Part shown: in pieces, positions 57,094 through 64,000 of the stretch
Layout of the letters: the number at the start of each line of letters is the position of its first letter
Position numbering within the stretch: the first letter of the stretch is position 1
Source of the DNA: Sphingomonas chungangi
GTDB lineage: Bacteria; Pseudomonadota; Alphaproteobacteria; Sphingomonadales; Sphingomonadaceae
Length of the DNA stretch: 64,000 nt
Assembly: GCF_013778325.1 (NCBI RefSeq)
Contig: NZ_JACEIB010000006.1
Span: forward strand, 372,001-436,000
Reading direction: 5' to 3'
Translations under genes and position numbers: made by a program
Notes under the pieces: model-generated
Told to the model about the DNA's origin: nothing
The model's database searches: none
The model's input: only the letters and a program-made list of their open reading frames with translations

Positions 57094-58980
57094 TCATTTA
57101 AGACCGCGCTCCAGCAAGCGCATTAGGCGGCCGGAAAAGGCGCGCGGATCGACAGGCAGTTCGCCATCTGCGATCCGAGCTTCATCAAAAAGCAAATATG
57201 CGGCATCCTTACGAAGTGCGTCGTCGCCTGCATCGACAGCGCTCAGCTTCTCGATCAGCGGATGGTTCGCATTGACCTCGAGCACCGGCTTGGCCGCAGA
57301 ATCGAGCCGACCTGCACCGGCGAGAAGCTTTTCGAGCTGGCGGTCCATGCCGGTCTCCGGCGCGACGAGGCAGACGGCGCTTGTCGTCAGGCGATCGGAC
57401 GCGCGCACGTCCGATACGGCATCGCCGAGCGCGTCCTTCACGAAGGAGATGAAACCGGAAACCGCGTCCGACGCGGCCGCCGCCGGCGTTTCACCTTCGA
57501 CGAGCGGGATGAGGCTCAGGTCGGCCAGCCCCTGCGTCACGGACTTGAAGGGCTTGCCATCATAATCGACACCGGCGGTAACCCAGAAGCTGTCGATCTG
57601 ATCGCTCAGCAACAGGACCTCAATCCCGCGCGCGCGGAAACCTTCGAGCTGAGGTGATGTCGCGAGCCGATCGAGATCGGTGCCCGTCGCATAATAGATC
57701 GCCGTCTGGTTTTCCTTCAGGCCGGCCACATAGTCCGTGAGCGACCGCCACTCGCCCTCCGATGTGGTGGACTTGAATCGGGCCAAGCCTAGAAGCGCTT
57801 CGCGGCGCGCATAATCCTCGTAGAGGCCTTCCTTCAGCACCGGCCCAAAATTGTCCCAGATGTTGAGGTAGCGGTCGGCATCGGTCCCAGAGAGCTTGTC
57901 GAGCTCCGACAGCACGCGATTCGAGACGCCCTTCTGGATCGCGGCGAGCACCGGGCTTTCCTGGATCATCTCGCGCGAGACATTCAGCGGCAGGTCGTTC
58001 GAGTCGACGAGTCCGCGCACGAAGCGGAGATAGCGTGGCAGGATCTGCGCTTCGTCGGTAATGAAGACGCGCCGGACATAGAGCTTCATGCGCCCGGCCC
58101 GCTCGGGCTCGAACAGGTCGATCGGCTTGTTCTCGGGGATGAAGGCAAGCACGGTATATTCGTGGAGGCCCTCGGCGCGGTAATGCAGCGTCAGCGCGGG
58201 CTCGTCGAACTGCCCGGCGGCGCTGCGGTAGAAATCCTTATATTCTTTCGCGGTGATCTCGGACTTGGGCTTGGTCCAAAGCGCCGCGCCATCGGCGATC
58301 TGCTTCGGCTCCGCGTCGGGCGTGTCCTTGAGGAAGATCGGGACCGGCACGTGGCCCGACTGCGTCTTAATTGTGCGCTCGATGGTGAAGCTCTCGGTGT
58401 AGCTCGCCGCATCCTCTTTGAGGTGGAGCAGCACACGGGTTCCGCGGGCAGGCGCGTCGGCAAGGGTTGCCGGCTGGATCGTATAGGTACCAAGGCCATC
58501 GGAGGACCAGATGGACGCAGCCTCCGTGCCTGCGCGCCGCGATGTTACCTCGACCCGATCGGCGACCATGAAGGCGGAATAGAAGCCGACGCCAAACTGG
58601 CCGATCAGATGGCTCCCCTCGGCATCCTTGGCGCCGGCGATGCGGTCCATGAAGGCCTTGGTGCCGGAGCGTGCGATCGTGCCCAGCGCATCGGTGAGTT
58701 CGTCCTCGCTCATGCCGATGCCATTATCCTCGATGGTCAGCTGGCGCGCGTCGGGATCGAGGATGACGGTGATGCGCGGCTGACCGCCATCTCCGAGAAG
58801 GGCGGCGTTGCTCAGCCCCTCGTACCGCAGCTTCTCGCATGCATCGGCCGCGTTCGAAATCAGCTCTCGCAGGAAGACATCTTTGTCGGAATAGACCGAA
58901 TGCACCATCAGGTGCAGCAGCTTGGCGACGTCGGCCTCGAAGGAACGGGTTGCGGGCGCGGCCTCGGTAGTCGTCGTCAT
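57094..58980 (-). CDS. htpG: HtpG (Hsp90) molecular chaperone
   Basis: A 628-residue Hsp90: FLRELISNAADACEKLRYE, DNGIGMSEDEL and GQFGVGFYSAFMVA form the ATP site; FIPENKPIDLFEPER and YVRRVFITDEAQILPRYLRF lie in the middle domain. Length is normal. ATG 58980 has CAGGAA 5-7 bases upstream; the frame to 59013 is an extension. A CTTGAAA box at 59045 suggests heat-shock control. Confidence 0.96.
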   Translation of the reverse strand: MTTTTEAAPATRSFEADVAKLLHLMVHSVYSDKDVFLRELISNAADACEKLRYEGLSNAALLGDGGQPRITVILDPDARQLTIEDNGIGMSEDELTDALGTIARSGTKAFMDRIAGAKDAEGSHLIGQFGVGFYSAFMVADRVEVTSRRAGTEAASIWSSDGLGTYTIQPATLADAPARGTRVLLHLKEDAASYTESFTIERTIKTQSGHVPVPIFLKDTPDAEPKQIADGAALWTKPKSEITAKEYKDFYRSAAGQFDEPALTLHYRAEGLHEYTVLAFIPENKPIDLFEPERAGRMKLYVRRVFITDEAQILPRYLRFVRGLVDSNDLPLNVSREMIQESPVLAAIQKGVSNRVLSELDKLSGTDADRYLNIWDNFGPVLKEGLYEDYARREALLGLARFKSTTSEGEWRSLTDYVAGLKENQTAIYYATGTDLDRLATSPQLEGFRARGIEVLLLSDQIDSFWVTAGVDYDGKPFKSVTQGLADLSLIPLVEGETPAAAASDAVSGFISFVKDALGDAVSDVRASDRLTTSAVCLVAPETGMDRQLEKLLAGAGRLDSAAKPVLEVNANHPLIEKLSAVDAGDDALRKDAAYLLFDEARIADGELPVDPRAFSGRLMRLLERGLK

Positions 58981-58991
58981 ACGGATTCCTG

Positions 58992-60088
58992 TCAGTCTCC
59001 TTGGTAAGTGCAAAGCAGATGACTGACCTGCGCGCGGCTTTCAAGTACAGCGATAGCCGATGCCGAGGGTAACCCGGCGCACGAAGCCGGATATGCCGTG
59101 ACGCGCATCAGGGCAGCGCCCTTGAAGTCCGATCGCCGATAGCCCTTCACCATCGCGCGGAGACTCGCCGGTTCGATCACCTCGACCTTGTCGCCCCGCG
59201 GAAGGAGCTGCCAGCCCATCTCATGCAGTCCGCGGGCGCTGAAGGGACAGTGACCGTCTCGTCCTCATTCTTGACCCTGAACTCGTCGGGATGGAAGACG
59301 AACCGTCGGGCGCGTTCGGCAGCATCGGCCGCAAAGCGCCAGTTTACAGTCTCGACCTCCGCCAGATTGACGCAGGAACTGAAACCCGCCCTGGCGTGGG
59401 TGCACAGATCGAAGCCGCGATCGGGCTCGAAGCTCTCGGCGAGGATCTCGACTGCGAATATGCCTTCGACGCGGCAGTGACGCAGCACGCCGTCGCTGCG
59501 CTGGATGTCCTTCGCGACGAGATAGCGGTGGGTGCCGAGAAGCAAACCATAGGGCGCGACCTCACGCCAGCGGGGCTCCGCGTCGCCCCAGCTCGAATAG
59601 AACATCCAGATGTGGTGGCGGCTCTTCAGCGGTGGCGAGGGCCTCATCGACTTCGCTGTCGGCCATCAGCCGGGGGCCGGGGCGGCGGGCGAGGCCGAGT
59701 GCCTGAAGCAGCGCCTCGTCGTCGACCTCGATGCGCGCGCGAGAGCCCCTCGGATGTTGGCGAGCATCTTCTCTTCGAGGCTCCGCAGGGTTCGTGCCTC
59801 GTTGGCGGCGCCATCATGCACGAGCTTGTCGATCGCGCGGGCGAGCACTGCGAGTTCCTCCGGTTTCGGCGACAGGAAGGCGACAATGCCCGTGGTAGGG
59901 AGAGGCCAGCGCGGTTGGTTCACCTCGTCCGTCCAGCGCTCGGTCTCCGGGAACCGGTCGGTGAGCGCCACGGTCATGCGTTGCGCGGTCCGACGGTCGC
60001 ACTCTGCGATCTCGGTAATCTCTGCGGGCGTAGTCGGCTGCACGCGCAGGTTGCGCCGAACATCACTCCGCCTGTAGGTGCGTGGCAT
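58992..60088 (-). pseudogene. WYL-domain regulator with three frameshifts
   Basis: Joined frames give an N-terminal region (RRNLRVQPTTPAEITEIAEC), a middle (IEVDDEALLQALGLARRPGP), the WYL core (RWREVAPYGLLLGTHRYLVA) and a C-terminal WYL-extension (GLHEMGWQLLPRGDKVEVIE). Three one-base shifts (near 59750, 59640 and 59230) split it. The probable start, ATG 60088, overlaps the start of a plus-strand gene within one CATG. WYL proteins often regulate defence genes. Sequencing error cannot be excluded. Confidence 0.75.
59017..59045 (-). promoter_or_regulatory. Possible heat-shock promoter for htpG
   Basis: CTTGAAA (minus strand, from 59045) followed at 18-base spacing by GTCATCT. The -35 element is good and the -10 element is a partial RpoH match. 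It lies about 40 bases upstream of the htpG start, inside the end of the WYL pseudogene. Confidence 0.35.
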
Positions 60089-60275
60089 GAGCAATGCCGA
60101 GCAATACCGCGCCCAGGCCGCCGCCCAGCGGGCGCTGGCCGAGAAGAGCGATCTCGCTAACCGTCGCGCCATGCACGAGCGGTCGGCGATCATGTGGGAC
60201 GAGATGGCGGCGTCGGCGGAGGACACAATCGAGCGGGCGCTGGTGAACGCTGCATCCAGGGCCGGCAAAGGCTGA
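60087..60275 (+). CDS. Small helical protein, 62 aa
   Basis: MSNAEQYRAQAAAQRALAEK, then MHERSAIMWDEMAASAEDTI: an Ala-rich helical protein of a type common in sphingomonads. ATG 60087 overlaps the minus-strand WYL start. GTG 60078 would add three residues. Function unknown. Confidence 0.7.
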   Translation: MSNAEQYRAQAAAQRALAEKSDLANRRAMHERSAIMWDEMAASAEDTIERALVNAASRAGKG

Positions 60276-60419
60276 TCACGGAACGCGAGAACGAACGCAT
60301 CCGCGGAAGGACGGAGCGATCCGGCCGCCGTCCTCACATCGTCACGTAGGAGCCCCGTCGGCATCGCCGACAGGGATTGGTGGCCTGGCCGCGCCCTCGC
60401 GAGCGCGTCCTTCGAATGA

Positions 60420-60915
60420 TCAGCTCTCGGCCGGCTCGGTGACCGGCGCATCCGGCTTGGGCTTGGCCTCGCGTTTCGCGGGTGCCCTGGCCGCGCGCCT
60501 CAGCGCTGTCTTCCCGGTTTCGGCCGGCTTCGCCCAAGACCGATCTGTTTAGCAAGGCCGCGGCGTTGCTCGGCATAAGCGGGCGCGACCATCGGGTAAT
60601 CGCGCGGCAGGCCCCACTTCACCCGATATTCCTCCGGCGTTATGTTATAGTTTGTGCGCAGGTAGCGCTTCAGCATCTTCAGTTTCTTACCGTCTTCGAG
60701 GCAGACGATGTAGTCGTGTTTCACCGACGCGCGGACGGCGACGGCTGGTTCCGGTTTCGGTTCTTCGCGGGACGGCGGCGCACCGGCGGCTTCCAGGGCG
60801 TCGTAGACCTTCTCTATGAGCGCTGCGACGTCTGTGCTCGGAAGTTGTTGTTCGAGACATGCGCCGAGACGATGTCGGCGGTCAGGTGAATGAGATCGGA
60901 ACGGGCGTCAGCCAC
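60420..60915 (-). pseudogene. mucR: MucR/Ros-family regulator with two frameshifts
   Basis: The intact central frame reads KHDYIVCLEDGKKLKMLKRY and ITPEEYRVKWGLPRDYPMVA, diagnostic of MucR zinc-finger regulators. The N-terminal part (DLIHLTADIVSAHVSNN) is in another frame, joined at AACAACAACTTCC by a missing base, and the natural C-terminal tail (KPAETGKTALRRAARAPAKR) is in a third frame. The zinc ligands map to the intact part (C in IVCLEDG). If the indels are real, the protein is truncated at both ends. Confidence 0.78.
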
Positions 60916-61113
60916 GGGAGTACGTCACAAGTAAGGGGGTGGCCGTCCCTATATCGGAAAGTGGGCTGGTCCAATAGTTTCGGGAAGTGCGGAGGTGACC
61001 TCTGCCCGGAAGAAAGAGAGTGGGACCGACTGTCTATTGCTTGCTTGCGAGGTAGCAAATTGTGCCGGCGGTTTTGGTTGAACCATGCTCGACCCTGCCC
61101 GGGGCTCGATCGA

Positions 61114-61383
61114 TCAGGCGCTAACCTCCGCCACCAGGAAGTGGCCGTGCACGCCAGCGCGTACTTCCCGCGCCTCGCGGAACGGGACGAGGCCGGCGCG
61201 TATCTTGGCGGCCAGGGTTTCCATGGCGGGACTGGCACCTACCTCGTGGAGGTCGATCGCAACCATTATCGGCTTCGTCTCGTCTGAGACATAAGCGTAC
61301 ACGGTCGGGCCATCGGGCATGTCCCAGTACCGGGACTTGAAGCTTCGGGTGGGGAAGTCGGAGAGTTTCGCGATAGCGGCCAT
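61114..61383 (-). CDS. Hypothetical protein, 89 aa
   Basis: MAAIAKLSDFPTRSFKSRYW, with TVYAYVSDETKPIMVAIDLH, suggests a small alpha/beta protein. AGGA lies 8 bases before the ATG. Intact and coding-like within a decayed neighbourhood. No family recognised. Confidence 0.68.
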   Translation of the reverse strand: MAAIAKLSDFPTRSFKSRYWDMPDGPTVYAYVSDETKPIMVAIDLHEVGASPAMETLAAKIRAGLVPFREAREVRAGVHGHFLVAEVSA

Positions 61384-61515
61384 GGAAGAATCCTGCCGGA
61401 GCCTGCGATGCGGGTCTACCGCTCTCGACGGCGCAAGACGGACAATCCACAGGAAAGTTCGCTCAGGATGGGCAGGACCGTCAACGCGTGGTGTCGCTCG
61501 ACGCTACCATCATGA

Positions 61516-61938
61516 TCATCGCCGCTGCTGCCGGGCCTTGCGCGCCGCATAGCGTGCGTCGCGCGCAGCCTTGCGGTCCTCTTCGGTCCAGTTCTTCCGC
61601 TCGGCGACCTTGAGCGCCTTGGCGTCAGCCTTGGCCTGCGCCGCAGCCTGCGACGCCGCCCTGACCGCTTCGGCTTCAGCCGTCACGGCGGCTTCAGCCG
61701 CTTCCGCAGCTCGACGCTCTTTTTCCCGCTTGGCTTCAGCCATAGCCTCGCGGGCGCGCACGTTTGCGGCGCGCTTTTCCGCCTCTGCCGTTTCGCGCGC
61801 CCGGCGGCGTGCGGCGCGTTCCGCCATCGCCGCCTCATCGACGGGCGGCCGGTTCCTATAGAGTTTCAAAGCGGCGGTTCTGGCTTGAGCGGCCAATTGC
61901 TGCCGCTCCTGGAAGTTCGGGCTTTTATATCCGTGCAT
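61516..61938 (-). CDS. DUF6481-like Ala/Arg/Glu-rich coiled-coil protein
   Basis: A 140-residue protein: MHGYKSPNFQERQQLAAQAR, then a long charged helix with repeated AEAKREKERRAAEAA and a basic end (AARDARYAARKARQQRR). The pattern resembles DUF6481, a small family often found near cold-shock genes in sphingomonads. Probably cytosolic, possibly RNA-associated by charge; that is a guess. Confidence 0.72.
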   Translation of the reverse strand: MHGYKSPNFQERQQLAAQARTAALKLYRNRPPVDEAAMAERAARRRARETAEAEKRAANVRAREAMAEAKREKERRAAEAAEAAVTAEAEAVRAASQAAAQAKADAKALKVAERKNWTEEDRKAARDARYAARKARQQRR

Positions 61939-62229
61939 CAGTCTATGGTTTTCCCTCGGTATTCTTGTGCGTTGCCCAGCGATCGACCCTCATGCCCATG
62001 CGACATGCGGGGTGCCCGACACCTCGCGAGCTATCCGCTTGTCCCAATTGGCAACAGCGGGATCGATCGGACACTGACCGTGATCCGCGGCAACTGCCGG
62101 GGCCATACAGGATGCTGACGGTGAAAGGCGAGTCTCAGCAATGCAGCGAAAGCGTTCGTCGGTCGCATCGGAACCTGACGGCGCACAGACCTGGGTCTGT
62201 TGTCGAACGTCGCAGGATCGCTGAGACGC

Positions 62230-62450
62230 GACTGGATATTGGCCCAGGCGTCCGAGCAGCTCATTGTTGTGCCGGTTTTGGCGGCGGCGGTGTAGACGGT
62301 GGAGAAAGTGGCGGGCCCCGCCGTCGCACCGAAGGCAGCGGCGAGGTCGGTCGTGGTGCCGGACAGCTTGTCGTCGCCTATGCCATAGCGGACGACACGC
62401 GAGCGACCGAGTAGCGCTGGCGCGCTTTCATTGTCGCGGAGCGATGGCAC
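62230..62450 (-). pseudogene. Fragment resembling conjugal transfer protein TraG N-terminal region
   Basis: The frame reads DKLSGTTTDLAAAFGATAGP and TFSTVYTAAAKTGTTMSCSD followed by AWANIQSRLSDP, similar to the periplasmic start of F-type TraG. It stops making sense near 62230 and has no start of its own. The identification is from pattern memory and is tentative. Confidence 0.4.
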
Positions 62451-62497
62451 GGCTCACCATCTATGCTATTCAGCGTGTGTAACGTTCTCAAACTGGT

Positions 62498-62875
62498 GTG
62501 TTTTCCTTGCGCGCGATCCTCGCCGCTATCCTGGGCTGCGTCTTCGGCGGTTGCACCGCCTCCGGCGCTGCGCTTGCCAAGCCCGTCGGCCTGACCTGCA
62601 CGGCGGCCAATGGCGCGATCGTGCGCCTGAACCTGGATATCGCCGCCCGTCGCTATCAGAAGGAAGGCTTTCCAAGCGTGCCCATCGAGAGCGTCACGGA
62701 CCACCGGGTGGTTCTTATGCACGACAAGACCGCCACCCTCGTCGTGACCGCCTTCCTCGATCGCGATACCATGACTTATGTGGCAGCCTCCGAAGAGGCT
62801 CTGACCCACCAACGCAGCGAGACTCGCTACGCCTGCGTGATAGGCCCAGCCTTTTCCGTGGCGAATACCGGCTGA
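62498..62875 (+). CDS. Probable exported or lipoprotein, 125 aa
   Basis: A GTG-started protein with a hydrophobic leader (SLRAILAAILGCVFGGC), where GGC could be a lipobox cysteine near residue 19. The mature part (LTCTAANGAIVRLNLDIAAR, VVTAFLDRDTMTYVA) is beta-rich and unrecognised. No clear ribosome site precedes the start. Confidence 0.5.
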   Translation: MFSLRAILAAILGCVFGGCTASGAALAKPVGLTCTAANGAIVRLNLDIAARRYQKEGFPSVPIESVTDHRVVLMHDKTATLVVTAFLDRDTMTYVAASEEALTHQRSETRYACVIGPAFSVANTG

Positions 62876-62876
62876 T

Positions 62877-63264
62877 TTATCGATCGATCTCGAGCGACAG
62901 GTTGATCGAAATGTCCTTTCAGGCCCGATCGGTCGTCAGCGCTGTCGCCTGCTTCGCCTGCGCGAGGGCCAGGCAACTCCGGTCGCCGAGCGACAGCCCG
63001 GAATGCCGTGTCGGCCCGTAACTCCGCGCCAAGCGCGGCCTGCTCGGCGTCGACCGGCAAGATCTCGATATCGAGATCATCCAGCATCGCGCGTGCCACG
63101 TCGATCCCGACGCCACGATCGAACAGCTTCGACAATGTCTTGTGCACATAGACCGCAGAGAGCAAAGTGTTGCTCAGCCGAGTTACGACCTCTTCGGCGC
63201 CGGGTTCCCGAAACAGGGCACAAAGCAGAGCAGACGCATCCAGCACATAGCGATCATCACTCAC
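62877..63264 (-). pseudogene. vapC: VapC-like PIN toxin, frameshifted and with an in-frame stop
   Basis: VLDASALLCALFREPGAEEV is the PIN N-terminus with the first catalytic Asp. After ELRADT a one-base shift is needed to reach GLSLGDRSCLALAQAKQATA and TTDRA, where a TGA replaces the Trp codon usual in DRAW; the tail is KDISINLSLEIDR. The central acidic residue is also not evident. GTG start overlaps the vapB stop by 8 bases. The toxin is probably dead. Confidence 0.72.
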
Positions 63265-63505
63265 GGCGACCCTCGGCCCTCCGGTCGGCGATCAGCTCGT
63301 CCGACAAGAGGCCAGGCTCGGGCGCGAAGGCCTGAAGCCGATCCTGGATACGGCGCAACGCTGACTTCGCCGGGCGGATGCGGACACCGTCGCCATCGAC
63401 CTCGAACAACACGGTATCGCCATTCTCCAGTCCCAAAGCGCACCGGATGTCGGCCGGCAGCGCAATCCGGCCGCCCGCGATGACCTTTCCTTTCTGCGCG
63501 CTCAT
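63257..63505 (-). CDS. vapB: VapB-like AbrB/MazE-type antitoxin
   Basis: An 82-residue protein with a swapped-hairpin DNA-binding fold: KGKVIAGGRIALPADIRCAL and ENGDTVLFEVDGDGVRIRP, then a helical toxin-binding tail (LSDELIADRRAEGRRE). ATG 63505 follows GGGGGGA. It is intact while its toxin partner is broken. Confidence 0.8.
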   Translation of the reverse strand: MSAQKGKVIAGGRIALPADIRCALGLENGDTVLFEVDGDGVRIRPAKSALRRIQDRLQAFAPEPGLLSDELIADRRAEGRRE

Positions 63506-63683
63506 TCCGGTGTCCCCCCGTTGGTTCTGATGCGAGGATAGTACTGCTTTATGTGTGTCGGAAAGCAAGCAGGTTGAGGCGCATTAGACCTTGCCTCGTC
63601 TGACGCTCGGCACATGGAAGGGAGAGATAAAAGACGGACAAGGGAGGCCCCAATGTCCGCTCGTCATCTCCAAGCCGATTGCG

Positions 63684-63910
63684 ATGCTCGACAAGCTAGC
63701 GGCCGAGCTGATGCGACGTCTGGGGGGAACTGGTGCCAAGGACGGGGCCAAGGCATGTGCCGCTGTCCCGCCCATGCCGACCGTATCCCGAGCCTGTCGG
63801 TTCGTATCAGTGAACTACGCCTTCTAATTCGCTGTTTCGCCGGCTGTCCAAGCCGGGCCGTGATCCGGGAACCGCATCGCCGCTTGCCGGACGCCCTCGC
63901 GCGGCGCTAG
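63684..63910 (+). pseudogene. N-terminal fragment of a CHC2/Toprim primase of mobile elements, frameshifted
   Basis: AMLDKLAAELMRRLGG joins, after one missing base in a run of six G, NWCQGRGQGMCRCPAHADRI and LLIRCFAGCPSRAV. MCRCPAH and (H)CFAGC are the zinc-binding motifs of primases carried by conjugative elements and phages. The frame ends at 63910 without a Toprim domain. A seventh G would restore the frame. Confidence 0.55.
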
Positions 63911-64000
63911 CGCTGGATCAATATCAGCGCGCCCGGACGTCGAGCGCGTCCGCGCCCGCATCGCTGGTCTCTGGATGGCAGGACAGCAAATCCAGCGTCG

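Overview
The window is a high-GC chromosomal segment whose gene families point to an alphaproteobacterium, most likely a sphingomonad. Evidence: a near-perfect EcfG-type stress promoter, a relic of the alphaproteobacterial usg gene, a MucR/Ros regulator, a DUF6481-like coiled-coil protein, an S8 autotransporter with YGNI-type repeats, and many small hydrophilic proteins. The genus is inferred from family content only; no rRNA or tRNA gene was seen.

Layout. 1-7956 (+): GlgE-pathway operon (glgE, a treS-maltokinase fusion, glgB) with start/stop overlaps, making alpha-glucan from trehalose/maltose-1-phosphate. 8157-10203: a tiny minus-strand ORF, a gene-poor stretch and a YegS/DAG-kinase-like lipid kinase. 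10548-13195 (+): large catalase katE followed by three tiny, start/stop-overlapping disordered ORFs. 13236-20922 (-): a ten-gene, almost fully overlapping operon: three glycosyltransferases, acyl-CoA dehydrogenase-like protein, PIG-L deacetylase, NodS-like methyltransferase, another glycosyltransferase, Crp/Fnr regulator, small protein and a helical phasin-like protein. This is the best candidate for an undescribed pathway.

21210-36144: a stress and carbon-oxidation region with a ferritin-like protein, YciE/F-like protein, DUF3175, isochorismatase and SDR, then a ten-gene chain (24988-36144): SMP-30 lactonase, alpha-hydroxyacid dehydrogenase, TPP oxidase, membrane protein, gluconate-dehydrogenase-like subunit 3 plus GMC flavoprotein, SDR, GH15 glucoamylase and AI-2E-type permease. 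37055-42815: MarC, a heat-shock operon (two Hsp20s, an NDUFS4-like protein, an exported protein) with a sigma-32-like promoter, a broken usg, and CIRCE-controlled groESL.

42881-47327: small stress-type genes, a decayed receiver-domain gene, an iron-permease-family protein, a second Crp/Fnr regulator and an EcfG promoter. 47610-55419 (+): an S8 protease autotransporter followed by PilZ, EAL, TPR histidine kinase and a stand-alone receiver, apparently a surface protease linked to c-di-GMP/two-component signalling. 55943-58980: another PilZ protein and htpG.

58992-64000: a decaying accessory edge with frameshifted WYL regulator, mucR, vapC and CHC2-type primase genes, a TraG-like fragment, intact vapB and small hypotheticals. 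It looks like the eroded border of an integrated conjugative element. Because several breaks are single-base indels, sequencing error must be excluded before calling all of them true pseudogenes.
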